NCBI RefSeq assembly: GCF_009928525.1
Contig: NZ_JAABOK010000014.1
Coordinates: 62,001-126,000 of the forward strand
Direction: 5' to 3'
Length of the DNA: 64,000 nt
Source: Chitinophaga solisilvae
Lineage (GTDB): Bacteria; Bacteroidota; Bacteroidia; Chitinophagales; Chitinophagaceae
Both the position numbers and the translations under genes were made by a program. The notes below the pieces were generated by a model. The model ran no database searches and was not told the origin of the DNA. It worked only from the letters and a program-made list of their open reading frames with translations. Below, in pieces: positions 45,491 through 54,523 of the stretch; position 1 is the stretch's first letter, and each line of letters starts with the position of its first letter.

Positions 45491-45859
45491 TCAGATAACC
45501 TCTTTCCCAAATGGCGCAAACGTAAGACTCATCAGCTTGAAATGCTGGCGGGCAAAAGGTATGCCTATAATGGTCAGTGCCAGCAACAGGCCAAATACCA
45601 GATGGCTCAAGGCCACCCAGATGCCTCCGGTGAATATCCATATGATGTTGAAGACAGTGGCAATACAACCGGTCGGACCAGGTACTTCCCGCACCTGACG
45701 GCCGAAGGGAAAGAGTGTCAGCAAACCTATTTTAAAACATTGCAGTCCGAAAGGAATACCGATGATGGTTAAACAAAACAGGATGCCTGAAATCATGTAT
45801 TCCACAAATACAACAAAACCTCCAAAGATGAGCCAGATAATATTTCCGATAAGATTCAT
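45491..45859 (-). CDS. YccF-domain inner membrane protein
   Basis: 122 residues made of two repeats of the YccF domain: NIIWLIFGGFVVFVEYMISG, then LFCLTIIGIPFGLQCFKIGLLTLFPFG, and again NIIWIFTGGIWVALSHLVFG, then ALTIIGIPFARQHFKL and FAPFG. Four membrane segments are predicted by hydrophobicity. The family is conserved in many bacteria and of unknown function. Confidence 0.9.
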   Translation of the reverse strand: MNLIGNIIWLIFGGFVVFVEYMISGILFCLTIIGIPFGLQCFKIGLLTLFPFGRQVREVPGPTGCIATVFNIIWIFTGGIWVALSHLVFGLLLALTIIGIPFARQHFKLMSLTFAPFGKEVI

Positions 45860-45898
45860 GGCTTAATATTACAAAAAATAAATATCGGAAAGAAAATT

Positions 45899-46549
45899 TT
45901 ATGGCTTCACAAGATAAGGTAATATCGCTTTGCGCCAGATAGCATACCCCCTGGCATTCATATGCAGCATGTCGCTCACAAACAGTTCCTGTCTGGGTTT
46001 ACCGGTGCTGTCCAGCATCAGTGGATATATGTTGATGAAACGCGTATTGGCTTCTTTCGATAGAAATTCACGTATCAGGTCATTCGCTTTGGCAGCAGTT
46101 TCAATATACTGCACCCGCGATGGGCTGGGCTTGATAGAAATATAGGCGATGGGCGTTTGCGGCAACCGGCTCCGGATAGCTGTATATAAACGTTTTACCC
46201 GCTGCAGCACACTGTCTGCTGTAGTACCTTCCAGCGGCAGATCATTCTCTCCCACATAAATAATTACCTGCCGTGGATGATAGGAAAAAATCAACTCTTC
46301 CGTGAAGTTGGAGATGTCATTTACAATTGCTCCGCCAATTCCTCTGTTCATGGCGTTGTACGCCCCGAACGTCCGTTCCAGGTCATCCCACTTCCGTATA
46401 GAGGAACTGCCCGTAAACAAAACAGGGTGCGCTGCCGGCGCATACATCTCATCATATTTCTTTATGGTCTGAACATCTTCTTCATACCTGCGCCCCTGCG
46501 CGCATAATACATTGGTGAAGGCCAGAAAAATAAAAAGTATCCTTATCAT
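45899..46549 (-). CDS. secreted SGNH/GDSL-family hydrolase
   Basis: 216 residues with a signal peptide (MIRILFIFLAFTNVLCAQ). The four SGNH blocks are present: nucleophile Ser in LFTGSSSIRKW, Gly in NRGIGGA, Asn in VGENDLPLEGT, and Asp-His in DMLHMNARGY. It therefore should hydrolyse an ester, perhaps an acetyl group on a carbohydrate, in the periplasm. It is downstream of the T9SS polysaccharide-lyase-like gene but separated from it by a long inverted repeat. Confidence 0.88.
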   Translation of the reverse strand: MIRILFIFLAFTNVLCAQGRRYEEDVQTIKKYDEMYAPAAHPVLFTGSSSIRKWDDLERTFGAYNAMNRGIGGAIVNDISNFTEELIFSYHPRQVIIYVGENDLPLEGTTADSVLQRVKRLYTAIRSRLPQTPIAYISIKPSPSRVQYIETAAKANDLIREFLSKEANTRFINIYPLMLDSTGKPRQELFVSDMLHMNARGYAIWRKAILPYLVKP

Positions 46550-46566
46550 GACAGCAAAATAGTAAA

Positions 46567-46687
46567 AATTACGAATTGCGAATTACGAATTGCGAATGAG
46601 AAGCGAAGACATTAGCGGATAAAGAATTTACTTCTTCGATTATGTCTTCGTTCCTCATTCGCAATTCGTAATTCGTAATTCGTAATT
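46567..46687. repeat. long inverted repeat with tandem-unit arms, starting at the stop codon of the lyase-like gene
   Basis: Arms 46567-46612 and 46642-46687 (46 nt each) are reverse complements with 3 mismatches, around a 29-nt loop. The outer 30 nt of each arm are tandem units AATTACG/AATTGCG; the inner part is unique. The right arm ends at 46687, one base before the stop codon (46688-46690) of the minus-strand gene above. It acts at least as a transcript end; the repeat units suggest more than a simple terminator. Confidence 0.9.
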
Positions 46688-47869
46688 CTATTGTTTACTT
46701 AGCTTCTTCGTATAGCTCTTCCCGTTATGTGTAATCTTAATCACGTAGGTACCGGCGGCCAGGTTATGGGTATCCAGGGAGGTGCGGTGGCTGCCGGGGC
46801 TCAGGCTGGCATTCATGACCATGGCTACGCGTTGCTGCCGTATGTCGAAAATCTCTACCAGGGTGGCGCCGGCTTCTTTTACCTGTAAATCGATGTTGGT
46901 TACTTCCTGTACCGGATTGGGGAAGATGTTTACCACTACCGGAAGGTCCGCTTCGGTTTTGTCTGCGGTTGCCGGCGCCGGTGCGGCGGCGGTTTCGTCC
47001 AGCGTACTGCCACAGGTGGCGCTGCCTTCAGCGATACAGAAATCAGCAAATCGTACCTGCTCATCACGCATACCGCTGACGAGTTTACGGTATATTCCCC
47101 ATTTCGGGCGGCAGAAAGTAGTGCCATCACGCCACATGTTGATGTTGTTGTTGGTATAGGTCAGCAGCGTGGCGCCGTCGCTTACCTTTTTGATGGTTAC
47201 CTGGTAGGAGCCGCTGGTGGTGTAGGTGATTTTCTCTACTACTTCCACCCATGTTCCCTTGAAGGAAGATAACGGTGCGCTGGCTTTCTCCCCTCCTCCT
47301 GTCTGGCCTGTGCCGGGCGTATATATTACCTGGAGTTTCTGCGGATTGCCGGCGCGTGGCGTCAGCGTCATCAGCGGCGAGCCGTCATCTCCGTCTCCGG
47401 CTTTGATCTGATGCAGATGGCAAAAACCGCTGGTAGGAATAAAGCCTGCGTCTATTTTGAATTTCCAGCGATAGGTGACTGTTTCTCCGTAAGTGGCTTT
47501 TACATTGGCCGGCGAAGGGCCAAAAGTCTTTATTTCATTACGCTGACGGTCGGTGTTGCCGCCGCAGCGATCATTGTCGGGGGTGTTGTGAATATGGAAG
47601 ACGAACACATTTTTATTGAGATCATTGTCAAACACCTCCGTAATATGCCTGCCGAAGGCAGGGTGTGCGCAGTCCGGCACTTCATCTGCCGTGCCGTTTC
47701 CCAGCACGCTCTCGATGAGTTCATAAGTGTTGCCGGGACCATTGGCGGATAATGTCACCTGAGCATGGCTATACGAAAATGCCAGCATCAGGACACCAAA
47801 AATGGCGGTGGTCAGGCAATAAAGGGACAGGCGCCTTCCTTTGAAAGACGCACGGAATAAAGGTTTCAT
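46688..47869 (-). CDS. type IX-secreted polysaccharide-lyase-like protein
   Basis: 393 residues. A signal region (LSLYCLTTAIFGVLMLAFSY, ending SHAQ) is followed by a beta-jelly-roll domain with DRCGGNTDRQRNEIKTF, YRWKFKIDAG, FCHLHQIKAGDGDDGSPLMTLTPR and RPKWGIYR, the pattern of concanavalin-like polysaccharide lyases related to PF14099. The C-terminal 75 residues (VNIFPNPVQEVTNIDLQV to GTYVIKITHNGKSYTKKLSKQ) are a T9SS type A sorting domain, so it is exported across the outer membrane and anchored or released. Substrate (uronic-acid polysaccharide) is inferred. Catalytic residues were not located. Confidence 0.75.
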   Translation of the reverse strand: MKPLFRASFKGRRLSLYCLTTAIFGVLMLAFSYSHAQVTLSANGPGNTYELIESVLGNGTADEVPDCAHPAFGRHITEVFDNDLNKNVFVFHIHNTPDNDRCGGNTDRQRNEIKTFGPSPANVKATYGETVTYRWKFKIDAGFIPTSGFCHLHQIKAGDGDDGSPLMTLTPRAGNPQKLQVIYTPGTGQTGGGEKASAPLSSFKGTWVEVVEKITYTTSGSYQVTIKKVSDGATLLTYTNNNINMWRDGTTFCRPKWGIYRKLVSGMRDEQVRFADFCIAEGSATCGSTLDETAAAPAPATADKTEADLPVVVNIFPNPVQEVTNIDLQVKEAGATLVEIFDIRQQRVAMVMNASLSPGSHRTSLDTHNLAAGTYVIKITHNGKSYTKKLSKQ

Positions 47870-48092
47870 AAAGTGAATTTTTAGTTCCGGGTTAAGGGTT
47901 CAGTATTTGGTTTATATTTTTTGCAATCGATTGACATAATTACTGAAATTAACATTATTTAAGCAAATAACATAATCATCTGCCTGAAATATTCCGGTAC
48001 AGAAAAATTTTGTGTAGCAGAAAATTTTACTTTTACTTTGCAATACAAAGCACTTTCAAATACAATTATCTCATCTGAAAAATGCCATCATC

Positions 48093-48857
48093 ATGCACAG
48101 CAGCGCCGAATGGGTAGCGCATTTCAAGGAAAATGCCACCCGCCACCGCATCAACTGGCAACTGTCACCGGCAGTCACCGCCGCCGCTATCAGGGAACTA
48201 CTCCCCTCCCTGCAGGCATGGCAGCTGGGAGAAACCTCTGAGGGGTCACACCTGCTCTCTGCCGCTAAAAAATATGCGGCGAAAATCCAGGACCCGCAAT
48301 ATGTGGAAGCAGTAAGCCTGTTTATTAAGGAAGAACAAAAGCACGGAGCCAGCCTGGGGCGGTATCTTGACGCTATCGGCGCAGAAAGGATTCAGCAGAA
48401 CTGGGGCGATACCCTGTTCCGTAAAATCAGGTACTTCAATACCAGTATGGAAATATGGACGGTGGCAGTGATCGTGGTGGAAAGTACGGCACAGCTGTTT
48501 TACCAGTCATTAAAAGACGCCACACCCTGTAAACTGCTGCAACAGATCTGTACGGATATTCTCATCGATGAAGCCAGTCACATTACCTTTCAGCAGGAAC
48601 GGCTGGCAATTATTTTTCAGGATAGGCGCAGCTGGCTGAAACGCGCCCGTATACCGGCTTACGGCATATTTTTCTATGCTACTTCCTGCCTGGTATGGAT
48701 GGCGCACCGCCCGGTGTTTAAAGCAGGCGGACATACCTTTTCCGGGTTCCTGAATAGAATGGGATACAAATACCGGAAATGTTTCGGGCCACTGCGGCAG
48801 CACGGATCTGTTCAAACGTACAGACCCGCGCATGCTGCCGGTACGGCTACAATGTAA
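48093..48857 (+). CDS. ferritin-like (diiron helical bundle) protein
   Basis: 254 residues, almost all helical. Two ExxH motifs typical of ferritin-like diiron centres are visible: EEQKHGASLGRYL (about 71-83) and DEASHITFQQERL (about 161-173), with an additional Glu in VVESTAQLF. The C-terminal 60 residues include a hydrophobic segment (GIFFYATSCLVWMAH). The substrate or role is unknown; related proteins are uncharacterised. Its last 11 bp overlap the end of the convergent oxidoreductase gene. Confidence 0.7.
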   Translation: MHSSAEWVAHFKENATRHRINWQLSPAVTAAAIRELLPSLQAWQLGETSEGSHLLSAAKKYAAKIQDPQYVEAVSLFIKEEQKHGASLGRYLDAIGAERIQQNWGDTLFRKIRYFNTSMEIWTVAVIVVESTAQLFYQSLKDATPCKLLQQICTDILIDEASHITFQQERLAIIFQDRRSWLKRARIPAYGIFFYATSCLVWMAHRPVFKAGGHTFSGFLNRMGYKYRKCFGPLRQHGSVQTYRPAHAAGTATM

Positions 48858-50208
48858 ATACTTTTCCGCCTACCATCACTTCCTGCGTGGCTTCGTCAAA
48901 CGTAGCCTTCATGCCCGTTCTGTAAGCTGCATTCCCCATAATCAGCGCTATGGAATGCGAATAGGCCGCTTCTATCGGCGCATTCGGCTGCTTACGCTCA
49001 CGCACACACGTCATCCAGTTTCGTACGTGCGCATTCGTGAGTATATCGCCACCGGTATTGGCGCTCGTTTCTACTTTCTCCTGGTTCAGAGATACAGCAG
49101 GCAGCAGGTTGGCATGCATGCCCATTTCACTGGCTTCTCTTTCTGTCAGTCCGCCGGTATTGCTGATTTTTCCGGTAGACATATCTATGGTACCGCCATT
49201 GGAATAATATATTTCCTTCGTACCCCCGGCAGAGTTATGAAAGCGGCTGCTGTACATCACCTGGAATCCTTTATCAGGTGCGTCTGCAGGGCCGTAGTCA
49301 AATACTGCTGTGAGCGTATCCGGATTTTTACGGCCATCATGCCACATATAGATGCCGCCGTTGGCCACTGCGCTGCGCGGATGCTTCAATCCACTGAACC
49401 AATGCACGGTATCAATCTGATGCGTCATCCACTGCCCGAAAATACCGGAGGAATAAGGCCAGAAAAGACGATACTCCAGGTATTTGCGCGGATCCCAGCT
49501 GTCATTGGGCCGGCCGGCCAGGAACCGCTTCCAGTCGGTATCCGATTCACGGATGCTTTTAACCAGGTCAGGCCTTCTCCAGCGGCCGGGCTGGTTCACA
49601 TTCCAGGTCATCTCCACCATGGTGATATCCCCGAATTTCCCATCTTTGATAAAGTTGGCAGCGGCATGATAACTGCCGCCACTGCGGCGCTGGGTACCTA
49701 CCTGCATGATCTTGCCGGACTCCTTCACGGCTTTCAGCGCCTGCCGCGCTTCTGCCATGGTTTCTGCAAAAGGCTTTTCGCTGTATACGTCGCACTTGTT
49801 CTTTACCGCTTCAATGGTATGATAGGCATGCTGGAAATCGGCAGAGGCAATGAACACTGCATCCAGGTCCTTGATCCGGTACAGTTCATCATTATTCGTA
49901 CAGGCCTGTACGTTATGACCTGTTTTCTCCTGCAGGAATGCTTTTCCCTCTTCGCGGCGGCGGTTCCAGATATCAGACACCGCAATCAGGTCAAAATTCA
50001 GTTCCCGGTTGTGACTGAAGAAGGAAGGCAGCAATGCCTGGCGTGCACGGTCGGAGAAACCAACGAGGCCCACATTAATCCTGTCGTTGGCGCCCATGAT
50101 ACGGGCATAACTGCTGGCAGGCATCCCCATGGCGCTGATAGTTAATCCGGCGCCGGCCATCAGCGATTGCTGCAGAAATTCCCGTCTCGTTTTTCTGGTT
50201 GTAGTCAT
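48847..50208 (-). CDS. Gfo/Idh/MocA-family oxidoreductase, Tat-type signal
   Basis: 453 residues. The N-terminus TRREFLQQSLMAGAGLTISAM fits a twin-arginine-like signal. The Rossmann start NVGLVGFSDRARQALLP and the family motif YSEKPFAETMAEAR (EKP) are clear, and the second domain continues to the C-terminus (KATFDEATQEVMVGGKVF). An NAD(P)-dependent sugar or sugar-acid dehydrogenase or epimerase exported folded with its cofactor is expected. The following gene (sugar phosphate isomerase-like, 15 bp upstream on the strand) forms a catabolic pair seen often in Bacteroidota. Substrate unknown. Confidence 0.9.
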   Translation of the reverse strand: MTTTRKTRREFLQQSLMAGAGLTISAMGMPASSYARIMGANDRINVGLVGFSDRARQALLPSFFSHNRELNFDLIAVSDIWNRRREEGKAFLQEKTGHNVQACTNNDELYRIKDLDAVFIASADFQHAYHTIEAVKNKCDVYSEKPFAETMAEARQALKAVKESGKIMQVGTQRRSGGSYHAAANFIKDGKFGDITMVEMTWNVNQPGRWRRPDLVKSIRESDTDWKRFLAGRPNDSWDPRKYLEYRLFWPYSSGIFGQWMTHQIDTVHWFSGLKHPRSAVANGGIYMWHDGRKNPDTLTAVFDYGPADAPDKGFQVMYSSRFHNSAGGTKEIYYSNGGTIDMSTGKISNTGGLTEREASEMGMHANLLPAVSLNQEKVETSANTGGDILTNAHVRNWMTCVRERKQPNAPIEAAYSHSIALIMGNAAYRTGMKATFDEATQEVMVGGKVFTL

Positions 50209-50223
50209 TTGTATAGTTTTTAA

Positions 50224-51096
50224 TTATTTTTTCCGGGAGATGTGATAGGCATCCTTCAGTTGCGCCTCCAGATAAGCCACGGCGGGCCTGTATTCGGCAG
50301 CGGCATTCATCCAGCGGCATTCCATCATGATACTGCCGGTGTATCCGATCTTATGCAATGCCTGCAGATAGGGACGGAAGTCATCGCCGGCAACGCCTGG
50401 CGCGGTCCGCTTCTCCCGCTCTGCTATGTGGCAATGCACCAGGTTCTTCCCGGCCTGTTCTATACTGGCGGCAGATTCTCCTTCTTTCAGCATATGGTAG
50501 ATGTCGGCCGTAAGCCTGAAATGCGGATGCCCTACTGCCGTCACCACCTCATTGGCGGCGGCCAGCGTAGTGATAAAATTCGTTTCGCTGCTGTTCAGGT
50601 TTTCGATGGCAATCACACAATTATATTTTTGAGCAACCGCGGCCATCTTACGCGCCAGTGCAATAAATCGCGGCCTCGCCGCCGCTTCGGTAACGCCTTC
50701 CGGCAGCTTTCTGGCTTCTCCGCTGCCCAGTACTATCAGCTGTATGCCTGCCAGCTTCGCCCGATGCAGCACGGTATCCACATAACCCAATACCCGCTGC
50801 TCGTCGGCTGCAGGTCCTGTCAGCTTAATATAACCGGGAATAAATACATTGCAGGTCTGTACCCGGCAACGGGCACGCTTCAGCATGGCTACATTCCGCG
50901 CAAACTGCGTGTCGCTGACGGCCGGCGATAATAATCTCTTTACCGTTTCTTCGAGGTATACAAATCCGGCAGCATGTGCCAGACTATCATTTTCAATGGA
51001 AGCGGCTATCCCAAGCACCGGCAGCCTGGCCTGTGCATTCGATTGCAAAAACATCCCCAAAAACAGCCCTAGAATCAATACTATACTGCCTTTCAT
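50224..51096 (-). CDS. sugar phosphate isomerase/epimerase-like TIM-barrel protein, secreted
   Basis: 290 residues from the ATG at 51096 (MKGSIVLILGLFLGMFLQSN, then AQA), an N-terminal signal; a start 15 bp upstream also exists. The xylose-isomerase-like barrel is recognisable from IAIENLNSSETNF, HFRLTADIYHMLKEGES and HCHIAEREKRTAPG with metal-binding Glu, Asp and His. It probably isomerises or epimerises a sugar, working with the downstream Gfo/Idh/MocA oxidoreductase (15 bp away). Specificity cannot be read. Confidence 0.85.
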   Translation of the reverse strand: MKGSIVLILGLFLGMFLQSNAQARLPVLGIAASIENDSLAHAAGFVYLEETVKRLLSPAVSDTQFARNVAMLKRARCRVQTCNVFIPGYIKLTGPAADEQRVLGYVDTVLHRAKLAGIQLIVLGSGEARKLPEGVTEAAARPRFIALARKMAAVAQKYNCVIAIENLNSSETNFITTLAAANEVVTAVGHPHFRLTADIYHMLKEGESAASIEQAGKNLVHCHIAEREKRTAPGVAGDDFRPYLQALHKIGYTGSIMMECRWMNAAAEYRPAVAYLEAQLKDAYHISRKK

Positions 51097-51168
51097 AAGT
51101 GGAACGACCACCGGGTATCATGTGGTCAACGGAAAAAATACTACTTATCCCTGAAATATCAAAGCTTT

Positions 51169-51654
51169 TTAACGGACAGCCGCTACCAGCCGCTCAAACT
51201 GCCGGCGGTAGTCAAACTGCAGGTCTTCATGCAATGCATCAATCAGTTTCGAGAGCTTCTTCATCTGCATCAGAAAAATATTATTGATGACAGTATTATA
51301 GTGAGATAACAAACCTGTTTCTTCAAAACGTGTACAATAATGTAACAGCAGCTCTGCCTCTGCCTGCCGGGAACCCATAAACCGGATATGCTTGGCCATA
51401 ACACGTAATATTTTACGCAACCGCTTCTTGGCATTATACGGACTGTCATTCCGGATGCCGTCAAACCCTTCATCCACCTCCGCTTTCACGGATTCAACAT
51501 ACCCATGCTCATCATGCGCATCAAATAAGAGATACGTCAGCAGCTCCTTGTTATCCTTTTTAAATCTGGCCAGGCGCAGGCACAGCGCCGCCACCTCCGA
51601 AGGTGGTATGGCCTGCAGTTCTTTCTTCAACTCACTGATAGAAGCTGTTCTCAT
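51169..51654 (-). CDS. hypothetical helical protein
   Basis: 161 residues, nearly all helix (MRTASISELKKELQAIPPSEV and LEELLLHY-type heptads), no signal peptide, no membrane segment. Similar short proteins occur in Bacteroidota, but I know of no function. Rich in Lys, Glu and Leu with basic C-terminus. It has no close neighbour in the same operon. Confidence 0.7.
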   Translation of the reverse strand: MRTASISELKKELQAIPPSEVAALCLRLARFKKDNKELLTYLLFDAHDEHGYVESVKAEVDEGFDGIRNDSPYNAKKRLRKILRVMAKHIRFMGSRQAEAELLLHYCTRFEETGLLSHYNTVINNIFLMQMKKLSKLIDALHEDLQFDYRRQFERLVAAVR

Positions 51655-51813
51655 GATCCGGTATTGATCGCCTAAGATACAATCTATACGGCAAATGCGC
51701 CAGCCTGCTTAATGAAAGGTATAACATGCAACACGGCGCCGATATAATAAATGAGTAACTTTGCAGTCGCATATCACCCCAATCATTATTCACCTAATAA
51801 ACTGCTGCACATT

Positions 51814-52383
51814 ATGAAAACATTAACCCTGTTATCCGTAGCGTTATGTCTGTTCGTAGCCTCTGCATCTGCACAGCAGGACTCCGCCGCCATGCAGAAA
51901 GCCTGTATGGAATATGCCACTCCCGGCCCTGAACATCAGCTGCTGGGCAAAGGCGCCGGCAACTGGTCCACCGATCTCAGCTTCTGGCCTTCGCCGGGCA
52001 GCCCCGCGCAGCACGCAGCCGGAAACTGTACCACAAAAATGATCCTGGGTGACCGCTACCAGGAGAGCCGCTTCAGCGGCGATATGATGGGTATGCCATT
52101 CGAAGGCATCGGTACCACCGCTTTCGATAATGCCCGTAAATTATACATCAGCACCTGGATCGATAATATGGGCACCGGCCTCTCCGTGATGGAAGGTAAA
52201 TGGGACCCCGCCGCTAAAGCGCTGATACTCCACGGCAAAATGGTGGATCCCGCTACCCACCAGGAAATGAAAGTACGTGAAGTCATACGCTGGCAGGATG
52301 ATAACCACCATACCATGGAAATGTACCGGATGGTCAACGGGAAAGAAGTAAAAGATATGGAGATAAAATTCACCCGCAAATAA
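51814..52383 (+). CDS. secreted DUF1579-family protein
   Basis: 189 residues from the ATG at 51814 (MKTLTLLSVALCLFVASASA, then QQD); a longer form from 51751 would add 21 residues before the signal peptide. Beta-rich body: HQLLGKGAGNWSTDLSFWPSPG, RYQESRFSGDMMGMPFEGIGTTAFDNARK, YISTWIDNMGTGLSVMEGKWD, as in DUF1579 proteins. Unknown function. Confidence 0.85.
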   Translation: MKTLTLLSVALCLFVASASAQQDSAAMQKACMEYATPGPEHQLLGKGAGNWSTDLSFWPSPGSPAQHAAGNCTTKMILGDRYQESRFSGDMMGMPFEGIGTTAFDNARKLYISTWIDNMGTGLSVMEGKWDPAAKALILHGKMVDPATHQEMKVREVIRWQDDNHHTMEMYRMVNGKEVKDMEIKFTRK

Positions 52384-52633
52384 TTCCCTTCCACATACCA
52401 GGACGGCGTTGCAGTTAAACTGCCACGCCGTCAATATTTTATTATTTCCTTATTTTATTATTTCGCTGCTCATACCACGCACACCTTACGGCTCGTCAGC
52501 TATTCCTTCATTACTTAAAACAAATTGTCGTATTTCCCCGTTTAATTGTCTTAATCCCCCCCGTTCCATGTGGATATTTCAAATTAGGTTTGCCTGACAA
52601 ATAACAGCAGTCTAACAATTAAATCAATATACT

Positions 52634-53053
52634 ATGGCAGCAGTAAATCCGTACCTCACTTTCGCAGGTAATTGCGAAGAAGCTTTCAACTTTTACAAAT
52701 CCGTATTCGGCGGTGAATTCCTGACCATCTCCCGGTTCGCTGAAATTCCGGCAGAGTATAAAGACAGCGCAGGGGAAGACAACCTGGTGATGCACGTGGC
52801 CCTTCCGATTGGCAGCACTATCCTCATGGGCAGTGATTCACCTGCACATATGGGACCTGTAAACGCAGGTAACAACTTCTCCATTGCCATCTCCCCTGAC
52901 AGCGAGGCTGATGCAGATCGTATTTTCAAAGGCCTGGCCGCCGGCGGTAAGATAACCATGCCATTGGACAAAGCCTTCTGGGGCGCCTACTTCGGAATGG
53001 TGACAGATAAATTCGGTATTGCCTGGATGGTTAATTATGATCTTAAAGGTTAA
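52634..53053 (+). CDS. VOC-family protein, PhnB-like
   Basis: 139 residues: MAAVNPYLTFAGNCEEAFNFYKSVFGGE and GSTILMGSDSPAHMGPVN place it in the PhnB/3-demethylubiquinone-methyltransferase-like VOC branch, and FGMVTDKFGIAWMVNYD is the normal end. Probably a cytosolic dimer. No known reaction for this branch. Convergent with the permease gene across a shared terminator. Confidence 0.88.
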   Translation: MAAVNPYLTFAGNCEEAFNFYKSVFGGEFLTISRFAEIPAEYKDSAGEDNLVMHVALPIGSTILMGSDSPAHMGPVNAGNNFSIAISPDSEADADRIFKGLAAGGKITMPLDKAFWGAYFGMVTDKFGIAWMVNYDLKG

Positions 53054-53062
53054 GCTCCTTTT

Positions 53063-53095
53063 AAAAAAGCGGGGTATTATTCATCCCGCTTTTTT
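53063..53095. terminator. bidirectional intrinsic terminator overlapping the permease stop codon
   Basis: Perfect 11-bp stem, AAAAAAGCGGG with CCCGCTTTTTT, around an 11-nt loop. The TGA of the minus-strand permease (53081-53083) lies in the loop, so the hairpin includes its final codons. Confidence 0.9.
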
Positions 53096-54514
53096 ATTCT
53101 TTCTGCTGAAATAAAAATACAGGGGCAGTCCCAGTGCAGTTATAGCCAGCCCCAGCAAAGAGTTGATCACAGGCGTGCGCCCGCTCCTGAATGCGCTCAC
53201 ATCATTCCATACCGTACTGATGACATAAAAAAGGGAGAACACAATAAATAACAGCGGCAGCAAAGGATACCCCCATGTTTTATAGGGCCGCGGATAATCC
53301 GGCATCCGGCGCCGTAATATAAAAAAGCCGATCGCACCCAGCAGGTAAAACACCCAGGCAACAAAAGTGAACATATCGGCCAGCATATCAAATGAACCAC
53401 TGATCACCAGTATAACCGCCCATCCCCCATGCAGCCATAAAGCATTGCCTGGCGTACGGTAGCGCGGATGGTCCTTACCCGTCCACGGAAAAAAGAGCCG
53501 GTCATTGCCCATGGCATAGGTCACCCGCGCAATAGCCATCGTATTGCCATTCACCGCACCAAACGTACAGATCACTACCATGGCGGCGAGTATGGTACTG
53601 CTCACATTTCCCAATGCTGCATACATCGCCTGCTCAGCTACCAGTGGCGATTTCGCCATCGTATCTACCGGCAACACATACAGGTACGCTGCCGTTACCA
53701 GCAGGTATACCACCATACTGAGCAGCAACCCGGTAGTCAGGCTCCGCGGAATATCCTTCCTGGGCGATTGCAGCTCACCTGCCATAAAAGTAACGTTGAT
53801 CCAGCCGTCGTAAGCCATGAAAGCGCCTGTCAGCGCACTGATGATACCGCTGACCAGCGCCAGGCCATGTTTTTCCATTGCGCCGGGTTGTATAAAATTG
53901 ACCGCCGATCCCTTGCCGGACAAGAGGATGCCCGCCACCAGCATACCCAGCGCGGCTATCTTGATAACGGTAGATATCACCTGCAGGGCGCTCCCGGCTT
54001 TAACGCTCAGATAATTCAGCCAGGTGAGCCCCAGCACCAGCACAACAGCAATCAGCTTTACCCCTGCATGCTGCAGCGGATACAACTTCCCCAGGAACGG
54101 CAACGGCAGCTCCCATGCGCCCGCCAGTTCCAGCGGCAGATCAGGGATGTGCAGGAAATAGTTGCTGTAATCCGCGCATACAAAAGCAATAGCTGCCACA
54201 GAGGCGGAGTTGATCACTGCGAAACCCGACCAGCCGTACAGGAACGCGGGGAAATCGCCGTACATCTCCCGGAAGTAGACATACAATCCGCCTGTTTTAG
54301 GAAACATAGCGCCCAGTTCTGCATAGATCAGTGCGCCGCAGAGAGAAAACAATCCGGCAATGAGCCAGACGACCGCCAGCCATACGGGAGATCCTACCTG
54401 TGCTGCCATAGTAGCAGGTTTCATAAAAATCCCTGATCCAATAATACATCCTGCTACAATCGCTGTGGCGCCGCGATAGGAAATAACAGAAGTTCCCTGG
54501 TCATCTGCCGGCAT
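53081..54514 (-). CDS. APC-superfamily amino acid permease
   Basis: 477 residues with about twelve hydrophobic segments. The first helix has the substrate-binding GxG pattern: GATAIVAGCIIGSGIFMKP. Further family features are FPKTGGLYVYFREMYG and FMAYDGWINVTFMAGELQSPRKDIP. Typical of cationic-amino-acid or LAT-like transporters. It lies upstream of the Rieske oxygenase on the same strand with only 9 bp between, suggesting a functional unit for uptake and breakdown of an amino compound. Substrate unknown. Confidence 0.9.
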   Translation of the reverse strand: MPADDQGTSVISYRGATAIVAGCIIGSGIFMKPATMAAQVGSPVWLAVVWLIAGLFSLCGALIYAELGAMFPKTGGLYVYFREMYGDFPAFLYGWSGFAVINSASVAAIAFVCADYSNYFLHIPDLPLELAGAWELPLPFLGKLYPLQHAGVKLIAVVLVLGLTWLNYLSVKAGSALQVISTVIKIAALGMLVAGILLSGKGSAVNFIQPGAMEKHGLALVSGIISALTGAFMAYDGWINVTFMAGELQSPRKDIPRSLTTGLLLSMVVYLLVTAAYLYVLPVDTMAKSPLVAEQAMYAALGNVSSTILAAMVVICTFGAVNGNTMAIARVTYAMGNDRLFFPWTGKDHPRYRTPGNALWLHGGWAVILVISGSFDMLADMFTFVAWVFYLLGAIGFFILRRRMPDYPRPYKTWGYPLLPLLFIVFSLFYVISTVWNDVSAFRSGRTPVINSLLGLAITALGLPLYFYFSRKNKKAG

Positions 54515-54523
54515 AGTAATAAA

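Noticed and set aside
48832..50145. 437-codon plus-strand ORF
   Set aside because: It is a complete antisense overlap of the Gfo/Idh/MocA gene, whose domains are clear. Its own translation has no family character.
53468..54436. 322-codon plus-strand ORF
   Set aside because: It is antisense to the APC permease. It is rich in His, Arg and Gln as expected from reading membrane-protein codons backwards.
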